Shown here: in pieces, positions 8,878-18,301 of the stretch
Numbering within the stretch: the stretch's first letter is position 1
Layout of the letters: the number at the start of each line of letters is the position of its first letter
Assembly: GCA_017554105.1 (NCBI GenBank)
Contig: JAFZIY010000024.1
Span: forward strand, 62,001 to 126,000
Direction: 5' to 3'
Source: Prevotella sp.
GTDB lineage: Bacteria > Bacteroidota > Bacteroidia > Bacteroidales > Bacteroidaceae
DNA length: 64,000 bases
Made by a program: the position numbers and the translations under genes
Notes under the pieces: model-generated
Seen by the model: only the letters and a program-made list of their open reading frames with translations
Databases searched by the model: none
What the model was told of the DNA's origin: nothing

Positions 8878-10122
8878 TTATTCTATGCTCATAAGGGTTT
8901 CCATAAACTGGTTGAGACGCAGCAACCCATATTCTCCGCCAACAACATTTACCTCATCGTATCTTTGGACATCGTCAGGTTCTATACCTTTATAATATAT
9001 AATAAAAGGTACTGGTTCGTTGACGTGTATTCTCATTTCCACTGGGGTAGGGTGGTCGGGCAGAATCGCAATACAAACAGGTTCATCCCACTCACTTGTT
9101 TCTTTGTAAATAGGTTCTATAAGCCTATGGTCGAGATAGTTTATGGCGCGGAGTTTCAGTTCCAGATCACCATCATGTCCTGCCTCGTCTGTCGCTTCCA
9201 CATGAACGAAAACAAAGTCCTGCTTCCTGAGTGCCTCTATAGCAGCCGCTGCTTTCCCTTCGTAGTTGGTGTTTGCAAGACCAGTGGCACCTTCCACTTC
9301 TATGATTTCTAATCCAGCATAGTGTCCGATGCCACGAATGAGGTCTACTGCAGATATCACAGAGCCAGTCTTAACCTGTGGGTATAGTTGCATCAGCGTT
9401 TGCATAGATGGACGATAACCGCCACTCCAAGGCCAGATGCTATTTGCCTGGCGCTTTCCTTCTGCTGCTTTTTGCAAATTGTATGGATGCTTTTTTAAAA
9501 GCTCTTGTGACTTCAATATCAGTTCGTTGATTAGGTCGGCTGTTTCCTGTCCCGTCATCCTGTTTCCATCTTTCTTGTTCTCCCATCCTGGTTCTGAAAT
9601 AACGAGCAATGGTTTCCATTCCTCATTTGGATGGTCGTGTGGCGGATTGCATACAATGTGTTTGTTTCCACCTTTTATTACGAGCAGATGGCGATATTGA
9701 ATGCCGGTAATAAACTTTACTTTGTCATTACCGAGATTATCATCAAGGTATTTAATCAGAACGTCGGCATCGGCAGTTTCCAGGTTACCTCCATTGTGAG
9801 TGATTATCTTCCCGTCTTCGAGAGTTATGATGTTGCATCGAATGGCAAAATCGTCATCGGTCATTTCATAGCCAATGCTGGCGGCCTCCAATGGTCCTCT
9901 GCCTTCATATACCTTGTTGAGATCGTATCCCATTATTGCTGTGTTGGCAACTTCGCTTCCTGGAGGAAAACCTTCGGGGACAGTAATCAGTCGTCCAGTC
10001 TTTCCCTTTCGTGCCAACATGTCCATATATGGTTTGTCGGCATGTTGCAACAATGTCTTGCCTCCCAATCTTTCAACAGGGTGGTCAGCCATACCGTCAC
10101 CTAATATAATAATGTGTTTCAT
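8878..10122 (-). CDS. apgM: apgM-family phosphomutase, probable homoserine kinase of the threonine operon
   Basis: A 414-residue member of the 2,3-bisphosphoglycerate-independent phosphoglycerate mutase (archaeal type) group of the alkaline phosphatase superfamily. Metal-binding GDGMADHP is at residues 8-15, and the nucleophile region PPGSEVAN has Ser56. Further metal ligands lie in FVHVEATDEAGHDGD and ILPDHPTP. In Bacteroidetes this subfamily (TIGR02535) sits between thrA and thrC and is proposed to act as the missing homoserine kinase. No GHMP-type thrB is seen here, so the context supports that role by inference. It starts 12 bases after the thrA stop. Confidence 0.85.
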   Translation of the reverse strand: MKHIIILGDGMADHPVERLGGKTLLQHADKPYMDMLARKGKTGRLITVPEGFPPGSEVANTAIMGYDLNKVYEGRGPLEAASIGYEMTDDDFAIRCNIITLEDGKIITHNGGNLETADADVLIKYLDDNLGNDKVKFITGIQYRHLLVIKGGNKHIVCNPPHDHPNEEWKPLLVISEPGWENKKDGNRMTGQETADLINELILKSQELLKKHPYNLQKAAEGKRQANSIWPWSGGYRPSMQTLMQLYPQVKTGSVISAVDLIRGIGHYAGLEIIEVEGATGLANTNYEGKAAAAIEALRKQDFVFVHVEATDEAGHDGDLELKLRAINYLDHRLIEPIYKETSEWDEPVCIAILPDHPTPVEMRIHVNEPVPFIIYYKGIEPDDVQRYDEVNVVGGEYGLLRLNQFMETLMSIE

Positions 10123-10134
10123 TTCTTTGGGGCT

Positions 10135-12567
10135 TTAGATATTGGCAATCGACATGATGTTTGCAAACACACCAGCAGCCGTCACACTTGCGCCTGCTCC
10201 ATAACCCTGTATGAGCATTGGGTACTCGCGATAACGTTCGGTTGTGAGCATTACGATGTTGTTAGAGCCTTCAAGGCCATAGAAAGGATGCTGTCGCTCT
10301 ATCTCCTTGAGTTCAACGCGAGCCTTCCCGTCTTCCATTGTTGCAACAAAACGCCAACGCTTGCCTTCTGCTTCGAGTCGTTTCCTCCTGCTCTCGAAGT
10401 CTGCATCGAGTTCGGGAAGCCTCTTCCAGAATGTCTCAATACTTCCTTCAAAGTAATCGTCAGGTACAAAAAGGTGCTTTTCAACGTCTCTTTGCTCAAT
10501 CTTATATCCTGCCTCACGTGTAAGAATAACCAGTTTTCTCACAACGTCCATTCCGCTTAGGTCAATTCTTGGGTCGGGCTCCGAATAACCTTCCTCTTTT
10601 GCCTTACGTACAGTTTCGGAGAAAGGAATATCTTCGGAAATAGTGTTAAAGATGAAGTTGAGCGTCCCGCTCAGTACTGCTTCAATCTTGAGAATCTTAT
10701 CTCCACTGTTGCGAAGGTCATTGATAGTTCCTATGATAGGAAGTCCTGCACCGACATTCGTCTCAAAGCGGAATTTCACTCCACGTTGAAGTGCTGTTGT
10801 CTTCAGCTTCTCATAGCTTTCATAATCAGAAGAGGCTGCAATCTTATTGGCAGCAATGACACTTATGTTGTGCTCAAGGAATGTCTGATAGAGTGAAGAC
10901 ACCTCACGGCTTGCGGTACAATCTACAAACACAGAGTTGAAGATATTCATTCCGAGAACCTCATCTCTTATTTGGTCCATCGTCGCAGGGTGTTTCTTAA
11001 GTTCTTCCCGATAGTTCTCGAGGTCTATTCCGTCGCGTGTGAACATTCCATATTTTGAACTCATAATGCCCACGACATTCAGTTTCAGTCGCCTTGTTCT
11101 CTTCAGTTCCTCCTGTTGCAGACGTATCTGCTCAAGCAGTTTTCCTCCAACTGTTCCCGTTCCGCATATAAACAGGTTAAGAACAGTATACTCGGAGAGG
11201 AAGAAAGAGTCGTGAAGAACGTTGAGGCTCTTACGAAGGAATCTGCCGTCAACGACAAATGAGATATTAGTCTCTGATGCACCTTGTGCACAGGCAATGA
11301 CAGAGATACCACTTCTACCAAGAGTTCCGAACAGTTTACCTGCGATACCAGGCGTGTGTTTCATGTTCTCGCCAACGATTGCTATCGTAGCAAGCCCACT
11401 CTCAGCATGCATTGGGAACATTGCGCCCGTTGCTATCTCCTTTGCGAACTCCTCGTTAAGTACATTTACTGCCGATTCTGCATCATCGTCACGTACACCG
11501 ATACTCGTAGAGTTCTCTGATGATGCCTGTGACACGATGAAAACCGATATTCCATTGTCGGCAAGGGCGGTGAAGATGCGGCGGTTCACGCCGATAACAC
11601 CCACCATCGAAAGACCAGATACCGTAATCAGCGAGGTTCCCGATATACTCGAGATACCCTTGATAGGCTTGCGGTCGTTGTCAATCTTTTCTTTAATAAG
11701 AGTGCCTGCAAACGAAGGATTGAATGTGTTTTTTACTCTGATAGGTATATTCTTTATACATACAGGATAGATGGTTGGGGGATAGATTACCTTTGCGCCG
11801 AAGTTGCAAAGCTCCATCGCCTCAGTGTAACTCAACTCATTGATTGTATATGCCGTATGTATAACTCGCGGGTCGGCAGTCATGAAACCGTCGACGTCTG
11901 TCCATATCTCAAGAATCTCCGCATCCATTGCTGCGGCAATAATGGCAGCAGTATAGTCGCTACCTCCTCGACCGAGGTTTGTGGTCTCACCTGTGGCAAT
12001 GTCACTACTTATGAATCCTGGAACCACAGCCACTCTTGGCATATCCTGAAGCGACTGTTTTACTAATTGTTCCGTTTTTTGTGCCATTAGTGTGTGACGA
12101 CCATTCTTATGCTCTGTAAGGATGAACTTTCGCGAGTCATAGTGTTTCGCACCTTTCACGAGTTCTGCTACAATGTACGAACTCAGTCTCTCGCCATAAG
12201 ACACAATAGCGTTCTGAGTTTTCTCGCTCAAGTCGCGTATCAGGAACACACCTTTATAAATAGACTCCAACTGCTCCAGCAGTAAGTCAACGGTGTTGAA
12301 TAAGTCTTCACGAGTTTTAGGGTCATTGATAATCGTATCAATCATCTGGTGATGTCGGTCAGCTATAGCCTTCATCTCGCTCTTGTAGCGCTCGTCACCT
12401 TCGAGTGCCATCTGGGCTGTTTGCAACAACTTGTCGGTAATGCCGCCAAGTGCGCTAACTACAACAACTACTGGCTGACGCCGTGCCTCTCTTTCCACAA
12501 TATTCCGGAGGCTCAGAATGCTTTTCACGGAACCTACAGACGTTCCGCCGAATTTCATTACTTTCAT
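10135..12567 (-). CDS. thrA: Bifunctional aspartate kinase / homoserine dehydrogenase
   Basis: Catalyses the first and third steps from aspartate to threonine and methionine. The 810-residue fusion has the aspartokinase domain first (KFGGTSVGS at 5-13, GRGGSDYTAA near residue 200), two ACT regulatory regions in the middle (about 310-460, including SMVGVIGVNRRIF), and homoserine dehydrogenase from about 465 (FICGTGTVGGKLLEQI as the NAD(P)-binding glycine motif, later GTLNFIF and EPDPRIDLSGMDVVRK). The length equals that of E. coli ThrA. It is the first gene of the operon and has its own promoter 70-100 bases upstream. Confidence 0.97.
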   Translation of the reverse strand: MKVMKFGGTSVGSVKSILSLRNIVEREARRQPVVVVVSALGGITDKLLQTAQMALEGDERYKSEMKAIADRHHQMIDTIINDPKTREDLFNTVDLLLEQLESIYKGVFLIRDLSEKTQNAIVSYGERLSSYIVAELVKGAKHYDSRKFILTEHKNGRHTLMAQKTEQLVKQSLQDMPRVAVVPGFISSDIATGETTNLGRGGSDYTAAIIAAAMDAEILEIWTDVDGFMTADPRVIHTAYTINELSYTEAMELCNFGAKVIYPPTIYPVCIKNIPIRVKNTFNPSFAGTLIKEKIDNDRKPIKGISSISGTSLITVSGLSMVGVIGVNRRIFTALADNGISVFIVSQASSENSTSIGVRDDDAESAVNVLNEEFAKEIATGAMFPMHAESGLATIAIVGENMKHTPGIAGKLFGTLGRSGISVIACAQGASETNISFVVDGRFLRKSLNVLHDSFFLSEYTVLNLFICGTGTVGGKLLEQIRLQQEELKRTRRLKLNVVGIMSSKYGMFTRDGIDLENYREELKKHPATMDQIRDEVLGMNIFNSVFVDCTASREVSSLYQTFLEHNISVIAANKIAASSDYESYEKLKTTALQRGVKFRFETNVGAGLPIIGTINDLRNSGDKILKIEAVLSGTLNFIFNTISEDIPFSETVRKAKEEGYSEPDPRIDLSGMDVVRKLVILTREAGYKIEQRDVEKHLFVPDDYFEGSIETFWKRLPELDADFESRRKRLEAEGKRWRFVATMEDGKARVELKEIERQHPFYGLEGSNNIVMLTTERYREYPMLIQGYGAGASVTAAGVFANIMSIANI

Positions 12568-12634
12568 TGTTTTGTTTACTTCATTAAGTCGGGTCCCTCT
12601 AACGGACGAGGGGTATCCACAGTTAAATCGGCGA

Positions 12635-12664
12635 CAAAGTTACATCTTTTCTTTCATATTGCAA
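12635..12664 (-). promoter_or_regulatory. Promoter of the threonine operon
   Basis: On the minus strand TTG (12662-12664), 19 bases, TAACTTTG (12635-12642). The transcript would start near 12628, giving a leader of about 60 bases before the thrA ATG. No obvious threonine/isoleucine-rich leader peptide or attenuator is visible. Confidence 0.7.
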
Positions 12665-12802
12665 TGTTTTTTGACGGAAAAGTTGGTTTACTTAAGCTTT
12701 TATATATCATAAAAGGCAGAAACTTGCATATGAAAAACATGAGAATGAGAGGCAAAAAATAGACAGTTAATTTGTGTCCTGTATCTTCATGTTTCTCAAG
12801 GA

Positions 12803-12872
12803 GATACAAGTGAGGAAACAAAGTTAATAACTTTGTCGAACAATCTTATTAACTTTGTTCCGTCACTTGATA
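12803..12872. repeat. Imperfect inverted repeat element
   Basis: Arms 12810-12830 and 12846-12866 are inverted copies matching at 19 of 21 positions around a 15-base loop, and similarity continues outward (GATACAAGTG against ATATCAAGTG). The left arm contains its own palindrome CAAAGTTAATAACTTTG. The right side (12839-12860) is an exact inverted copy of 22 bases at 29190-29211, so it belongs to a dispersed family. Confidence 0.75.
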
Positions 12873-12949
12873 TGTTTGGGAATGCAATTTGATACAAATG
12901 GGGTTGCAAAAGGTGCCCTTTGAGGATGCGAAATACCGTCGGTTGTTTG

Positions 12950-14134
12950 TTATTTAACGGCCTTTCTCCACTCCACAAGATAGTGATACCACTCTTCATC
13001 AGACTTGAAGCCCCAACTTTCATTGGCGCTGCAGAAGGTGATGAAGTATCGGAGGTGGTTGTTGCGTGGACGGACGATGATGGGGTAGTTGTCCTTGTCG
13101 GCAGGCATTTGCCGCACAACGTATTCTTCTGGGATATAGATTCCCAGTCCGACAGTCTCGCGCTTGTGTCCCACAGAGTCTTTCGCAGACACGGGCCAAT
13201 CGGTTCCCCAACAGGCACGAAGCCCCTTCCCGTCGCTAAACTCTGTGGAGTTTTTTACGTTTATTATGCCTGTGACAAACTCACGGTCGGCAGCATTGCC
13301 CTCGAAACGTATGTCAACGGTACAGTGGCGCTCGTCTGCGGTAAGTGTGTATAGGGTAGTCATCGTGATGGGTGATGATCCTGGGGTTACAGTCCATCCC
13401 TCATCCTTTACCTCAACGATGGTTCTTAATGGTCCGCGCGCGACAATTCGTTGTGAGCGGTGTGCCACATCCTCAAGCATAAGTGGCTTATGGCCGTCCC
13501 ATCCGCGAAGTGTTCCTAGTCCAAGAGTCTGTCCCACCCACAGTACATCGTCGCCGAAGCCTTTCGCCTTCTGCTCAGCGTCTGGGTAGAATTGTGCCTG
13601 CTGGAGTTCCAGGCCTTTATTATATTTTCCGTAAATGTCAACTGTCTGGCGATGGTCGAAGTAAATGCGGTAAGCCACTTGCTCGTTCTCGAATGCCGTT
13701 CCGTGATGATGCAGCATCCAATAGGGATTCGTTCCGTTGTCAACAGTCAGTTGAGAGATGTATAGGTCTTGCTTGTTTTCTTCCTTGATTTTCTTGTTTG
13801 TAAGCATCAGTTCGGCATAAACCTGTGGCTCATAAATCTCCTGCGGTTCGTCCTTGCTTAGTGTTATGATGTGTCGTTTGCCTGCTTCGCCTATGAAGAA
13901 TACCACGTCTGCCGTACCGTCGCCATTGATGTCGTCGAGTTGGCAGGGCACTATCTGTCCGTCCTGCGTGGTCACTCGTGCCGAGCGCCATCCGCTTTTG
14001 ATGCTTACTTCGGTGCCTACCTTTGCCTCTGTGCCTTTTGCCTTAGGTGTAATCTCTATCTTGTTACCTCTTTTTTGTGCGTTAGTGCCCAATGCAAAAA
14101 GACATATGGCTGCAATTATAGATATTCTTTTCAT
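12950..14134 (-). CDS. DUF4861 family secreted protein
   Basis: A 394-residue exported protein with a signal peptide (MKRISIIAAICLFALGTNAQ). The mature part matches DUF4861, a Bacteroidetes family commonly encoded near pectin and rhamnogalacturonan enzymes. Features include DINGDGTADVVFFIGEAG (about residues 68-85), NPYWMLHHHGTAFENEQVAYR, and the C-terminal NNHLRYFITFCSANESWGFK. A possible carbohydrate-related role is inferred from family context and from a GH28 enzyme elsewhere in the window. It follows DedA on the same strand with a 39-base gap. Confidence 0.8.
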   Translation of the reverse strand: MKRISIIAAICLFALGTNAQKRGNKIEITPKAKGTEAKVGTEVSIKSGWRSARVTTQDGQIVPCQLDDINGDGTADVVFFIGEAGKRHIITLSKDEPQEIYEPQVYAELMLTNKKIKEENKQDLYISQLTVDNGTNPYWMLHHHGTAFENEQVAYRIYFDHRQTVDIYGKYNKGLELQQAQFYPDAEQKAKGFGDDVLWVGQTLGLGTLRGWDGHKPLMLEDVAHRSQRIVARGPLRTIVEVKDEGWTVTPGSSPITMTTLYTLTADERHCTVDIRFEGNAADREFVTGIINVKNSTEFSDGKGLRACWGTDWPVSAKDSVGHKRETVGLGIYIPEEYVVRQMPADKDNYPIIVRPRNNHLRYFITFCSANESWGFKSDEEWYHYLVEWRKAVK

Positions 14135-14173
14135 TATTAGTTATGTTTTAGTAGTTTGCGGACCTCTTTCGTG

Positions 14174-14830
14174 TTATTCTTTTTCTTCTGTCTTCTTTTC
14201 TCCTTCCTCCTTTTTCTTTGCGATGAGTTTCTTGAGGACGAAATAGGCGATGGCGATTAGAACGATGGCTATGATGCCCCACTTGATGTAGTCGCCGTAT
14301 TCGAGAATCTTGTCGTGGAGTTGCTCTTCAGGGACGATAGTGTGCAGATACCATCCGAGAGCGGCAAGGATGCAGTTCCAAGCTCCCGCTCCTATTGTGG
14401 TGTAAAGCAAGAACTTCCAGTAGTTCATCTTTGAAAGTCCGGCAGGTATTGAGATGAGGTGGCGTATGCCAGGAATGAGACGACCTGTGATTGTGGCTAC
14501 CATACCGTGGTCGTAGAAATACTTCTCACTCTTCTCAACCTTCTGTTGGTTAAGCAGGCACATGTGTCCCAGTTTGCTGTTGGCGAACTTATATATTATA
14601 GGTCTTCCAAGATAGTATCCTGCAAGGTAGTTGATTGTAGCACCAAGGTCTGCTCCCAGTGTTGCGAAAAGAATCACGAGCAACATGTTGAGGTTACCAC
14701 CTGCGGCATGATATGCGGCTGGTGAAACGACGAGTTCGGATGGTACGGGTACTACTGTACTCTCCAACATCATCAAAAAGAAGATGGCGGGGTAGTTGAG
14801 GTTATTGAGGAGTGATGTAATCCAAGTCAT
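14174..14830 (-). CDS. DedA family membrane protein
   Basis: A 218-residue polytopic membrane protein of the DedA/SNARE-associated family (polyprenyl-phosphate or phospholipid flippases in characterised members). The N-terminal ESTVVPVPSELVV with conserved acidic and proline residues (about 23-35), ATLGADLGATINYLAGYYLGR (about 56-76) and GRLIPGIRHLISIPAG with the essential arginines (about 116-131) are all present. The C-terminal tail is Lys/Glu rich. It lies between the TPR gene and the DUF4861 gene on the same strand, possibly within the glnS operon. Confidence 0.92.
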   Translation of the reverse strand: MTWITSLLNNLNYPAIFFLMMLESTVVPVPSELVVSPAAYHAAGGNLNMLLVILFATLGADLGATINYLAGYYLGRPIIYKFANSKLGHMCLLNQQKVEKSEKYFYDHGMVATITGRLIPGIRHLISIPAGLSKMNYWKFLLYTTIGAGAWNCILAALGWYLHTIVPEEQLHDKILEYGDYIKWGIIAIVLIAIAYFVLKKLIAKKKEEGEKKTEEKE

Positions 14831-14893
14831 TTTTTATTTTGACGGTTGATATTTGTATTCTTTAATTGATAGTTGTAGATGAGCGCTTAATAT

Positions 14894-16324
14894 CTATTGA
14901 TTATTGTTGAGGCCTCCTAGTACGACATCTGCGACATTCGGATCTTTCTCGTATGCCAGTTTCTTGTATTCCTCGTATTCGTCTTCATGATTGACATATA
15001 GCGAGAAAAGGGCATGATAAGCATACACTTCAGGCATGTCTTCGATTGTGGTGACATTCTTTTCCTGTATCTGTTTGTCTCCAGGTGTACTTGAGATTAA
15101 GGAATTATGGGTAAGAGTGTCAATGAGAGATTTTGTTGTCATATATGCAGATATATAAAGATGGTTCTCGTAGAGGGCTATTCCGATTTTCAGATATATG
15201 TATGGTGAGAATCCAGAATTCTTCAATGCTTTCTTGAAGCATACCTGTCCGGCATCAAAATCGCCCTTCATCATTAGTACGTATCCTTTCAAAACCATCA
15301 TGTCGTTATGGTCGCATTTCTTTTTATCACTTTTCTTTATATAGGCCAGAGCCTCGTCGAAGTGGTTTAGTTTGCAGAGTGCTAATGTCAGTTCTTGGTA
15401 AATCTCGTTGTTGTGAGTAGAGTCAATGGTAATCTTTTTCTCGGCTTTCTTTAGATATTCCACTCCCTCTTGTATCCTGTCTTGTGCAATCATGCTGATG
15501 CCAATCATCATGTCTCCACTGTCTTCATCGGGTCTGAGTTTCATGAATTGCTTGTAGTACTTGATTGCATCTTCATAGTTGCCCAGTTGATAGAGTCCGT
15601 TGGCTTTGTTGAGTAATGCTTCCTCGTCGTTGGGATTAATGGCTAGGCTATATTCGCAACTTGTGATGGCGTCTTCGATATTGTTACTTAGATATTGCGT
15701 TGTTGCAAGCAAGTTCCAATACAAGGTGTTATATGGGTCTTCGTCTATCAACTCGTTGAGTATTGCCTGACTCTCTTCTATCTCGCCATTGCTGATAAGA
15801 ATCCTCACCCTTAGTTCTTTCTTCGAGGAAGAATCATCATCACCACTTCTGTCAAGCCATTTCTTTGCCATCTTCATATCGTTGTAGTCGGCATAAATCT
15901 TGGCTATTTCTTCCGCTACCTCTTCTGGTTCTTCTTCGTCACTTCCATATACCTTTTCCAACCATTGCTCGGCCTCTTCGCGTTTTCCGCGTGTAAGCAT
16001 AATCTCGACCATAATATATATATAGTCAACATCTTGCTTGTCGTTTACCATTTCGGCAACACTTTCTGCCTTGTCGGGATCATGGTCGTATGTAAGTAGC
16101 ATTCTTGCCTTCATCAGCAGGGCATCATCAGAGTCGGGGAATGTTTCCAGGGCATTGTCCACGATAACCCTTGCTTCTGGTACTTTTCCGTGAAGACAGT
16201 AGTAGTCGGCAATATCTAACAAGTCGTTAGAGTCGAAGAAGCGGTTCTCTCCCGTCTTCTCCGACTCTTCATATGACTTGAGGATTTTCCGAAACTCCTC
16301 ACTATCGTAATAGTTATTTGCCAT
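14894..16324 (-). CDS. TPR-repeat protein
   Basis: A 476-residue soluble protein made almost entirely of tetratricopeptide-like helical pairs, clearest at about residues 195-300 (NTLYWNLLATTQYLSNNIEDAI, then EEALLNKANGLYQLGNYEDAIKYYKQF). It has no signal peptide and an acidic, Glu/Asp-rich composition. The role is unknown, probably a scaffold for protein interactions. Its start codon overlaps the last 11 bases of glnS, so its translation is probably coupled to that of the tRNA synthetase. Confidence 0.85.
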   Translation of the reverse strand: MANNYYDSEEFRKILKSYEESEKTGENRFFDSNDLLDIADYYCLHGKVPEARVIVDNALETFPDSDDALLMKARMLLTYDHDPDKAESVAEMVNDKQDVDYIYIMVEIMLTRGKREEAEQWLEKVYGSDEEEPEEVAEEIAKIYADYNDMKMAKKWLDRSGDDDSSSKKELRVRILISNGEIEESQAILNELIDEDPYNTLYWNLLATTQYLSNNIEDAITSCEYSLAINPNDEEALLNKANGLYQLGNYEDAIKYYKQFMKLRPDEDSGDMMIGISMIAQDRIQEGVEYLKKAEKKITIDSTHNNEIYQELTLALCKLNHFDEALAYIKKSDKKKCDHNDMMVLKGYVLMMKGDFDAGQVCFKKALKNSGFSPYIYLKIGIALYENHLYISAYMTTKSLIDTLTHNSLISSTPGDKQIQEKNVTTIEDMPEVYAYHALFSLYVNHEDEYEEYKKLAYEKDPNVADVVLGGLNNNQ

Positions 16325-18020
16325 TAACTTTTGCCCAGTTGTCTTTCAGTCCTACGGTCTTGTTGAATACAAGATGTTCGGGCGTGGAATCGAGGTCGGC
16401 CATGAAGTATCCGATGCGCTGGAATTGTAAATATTCACCTGGCTTACGTTCTGCAGCAAATGGCTCCACATAACATTCCGTGAGTACATTCAGTGATGTC
16501 GGATTCAGAAGTTCACGGAAGTCGCGCTCATCGGCACTTGGATTCTCCACGTTGAACAGACGGTCGTACTGGCGAACCTCAGCCTTGACACAATGGTCGG
16601 CACTTACCCAATGGAGTGTTCCTTTCACTTTGCGGTTTGCACCTTCCATTCCGCTCTTGCTCTGAGGGTCATATTCTGCCTGTATCTCTATGATGTTGCC
16701 ATCGGCATCCTTAGTGCAACCTGTGCACATCACAATGTATGCATTCTTCAAACGCACCTCTTTTCCTGGTGACATGCGGAAGAATTTCTTTGGAGCATCT
16801 TCCATGAAGTCATCACGTTCTATCCAAAGATTGCGACTGAACGTGATGGTGTGAGTGCCGTCTGCCTCATTCTCGGGATTGTTAACGGCAACCATTTCCT
16901 CTGTTTCACCTTCAGGATAGTTTGTTATAACGAGTTTAACAGGATTGATTACCGCACTGACTCTCAATGCTTTGGCGTTAAGGTCTTCACGTACTGCCGC
17001 CTCCAGAAGGGCCATGTCGTTGAGTGCGTCAAACTTGGTGTATCCTATGGAGTCTATAAACTTGCGTATGCTCTCAGGTGAATATCCTCTTCGACGCATG
17101 CCGCATACTGTTGGCATTCGCGGATCGTCCCATCCTGCAACGAGATGTTCGTCAACGAGGGCCTTCAGTTTGCGTTTAGACATTACCGTATATGTAAGGT
17201 TGAGACGATTAAACTCTATCTGTCTTGGTCGATAGTCGTGCTGATTCTCCATCTCTTGAAGCTCATCTACAAAGTGGTCGTAGAGTGGACGGTGGGGTAC
17301 AAACTCAAGAGTACAAATCGAATGGGTCACACCCTCGAAATAATCACTTTGTCCATGTGCAAAGTCATACATTGGATAAGCATGCCACTTCGTGCCTGTA
17401 CGATGATGCGGAGTGTGGATGATGCGGTACATAATTGGGTCGCGGAAGTGCATGTTGGGGTTGCTCATATCGAGTTTTGCCCTCAACACCATTGAACCTT
17501 CTACTGCTTCAGGGGTGTTCATCTGACGGAACAGCTTGAGATTTTCCTCTATTGGACGGTCACGATAGGGTGATGGAGTACCAGCTTGCGTGGGTGTTCC
17601 TTTCTGTTCTGCTATCTGTTCGCTTGTCTGTTCGTCAACATATGCTTTGCCTTGCTCTATCATCCAGATGGCGAAATCCCAGAGTTTCTCGAAATAGTCA
17701 GATGCATAATATACATTGCCCCACTTGAAACCGAGCCACTGTATGTCATGAAGTATAGAGTCAACGTATTCGGTGTCTTCCTTTGAAGGATTGGTGTCGT
17801 CGAATCGCAGGTTACATACTCCATTATAGTTTTCTGCCACTCCAAAGTCCATGCATATAGCCTTGGCATGTCCGATGTGAAGGTATCCGTTAGGTTCTGG
17901 TGGAAACCTTGTCTGTATTCTTCCTCCATTCTTGCCTTCAGCAAGATCCTGTTCCACCATTTGTTCTACGAAACTAAGACTTTTCTTCTCCTCACAGGAG
18001 TTTTCTTGTAGCGTTGTCAT
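16314..18020 (-). CDS. glnS: Glutaminyl-tRNA synthetase
   Basis: Charges tRNA-Gln with glutamine. The 568-residue class I synthetase has the HIGH motif in PPEPNGYLHIGHAKAI (HIGH at 48-51), the KMSKS counterpart VMSKRKL near residue 280, and the C-terminal anticodon-binding beta-barrels. Length and order fit bacterial GlnS, and the GlnRS-type FVPHRPLYDHFVDEL supports Gln over Glu specificity. A TAnnTTTG -7 box lies 48-55 bases upstream. It is the first gene of a same-strand run that continues with the overlapping TPR gene, DedA and DUF4861. Confidence 0.96.
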   Translation of the reverse strand: MTTLQENSCEEKKSLSFVEQMVEQDLAEGKNGGRIQTRFPPEPNGYLHIGHAKAICMDFGVAENYNGVCNLRFDDTNPSKEDTEYVDSILHDIQWLGFKWGNVYYASDYFEKLWDFAIWMIEQGKAYVDEQTSEQIAEQKGTPTQAGTPSPYRDRPIEENLKLFRQMNTPEAVEGSMVLRAKLDMSNPNMHFRDPIMYRIIHTPHHRTGTKWHAYPMYDFAHGQSDYFEGVTHSICTLEFVPHRPLYDHFVDELQEMENQHDYRPRQIEFNRLNLTYTVMSKRKLKALVDEHLVAGWDDPRMPTVCGMRRRGYSPESIRKFIDSIGYTKFDALNDMALLEAAVREDLNAKALRVSAVINPVKLVITNYPEGETEEMVAVNNPENEADGTHTITFSRNLWIERDDFMEDAPKKFFRMSPGKEVRLKNAYIVMCTGCTKDADGNIIEIQAEYDPQSKSGMEGANRKVKGTLHWVSADHCVKAEVRQYDRLFNVENPSADERDFRELLNPTSLNVLTECYVEPFAAERKPGEYLQFQRIGYFMADLDSTPEHLVFNKTVGLKDNWAKVNGK

Positions 18021-18067
18021 ATATTCTTTACTTTAACTTTTTCACTTTTTGTCTTTAAAAATCGATG

Positions 18068-18075
18068 CAAAGTTA
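18068..18075 (-). promoter_or_regulatory. Probable promoter -7 box of glnS
   Basis: TAACTTTG on the minus strand, 48 bases before the glnS start. A matching TTG at the usual distance is not evident, so only the -7 element is supported. Confidence 0.5.
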
Positions 18076-18226
18076 CATTATTTATTTTTAATAATCGAAA
18101 GAATTGAATTAAAACCATACATTATTAACTCAATAACTCGTCCTTAAAAGGGTGGGCAAGTGGACTTGTATAGTTAGAAAATGAGGGAGCGTATGAAGAA
18201 AACGAATAAATTCGACGAGAAAAGTG

Positions 18227-18255
18227 TTGATTGTAAAGATATTTTTGTATATTTG
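18227..18255 (+). promoter_or_regulatory. Promoter of the ECF-type S component gene
   Basis: TTG (18227-18229), 18 bases, TATATTTG (18248-18255), about 40-45 bases before the gene's ATG. I could not recognise a vitamin riboswitch in the short leader. Confidence 0.65.
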
Positions 18256-18301
18256 CAGCCAGTCAGGTTATTACTTAAAATATCTCTTATAAATTTCGAA
18301 T

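Larger units (their letters stand above)
12568..12949. other. Intergenic region between thrA and the DUF4861 gene
   Basis: 382 bases without a credible gene. It holds the thrA promoter and a short leader in which CCCTC and GAGGG can form a small hairpin (about 12597-12614), then an inverted-repeat element at 12803-12872 and a small palindrome AAAGGTGCCCTTT at 12909-12921. No terminator with a clean T run was found for the DUF4861 gene. Confidence 0.6.
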
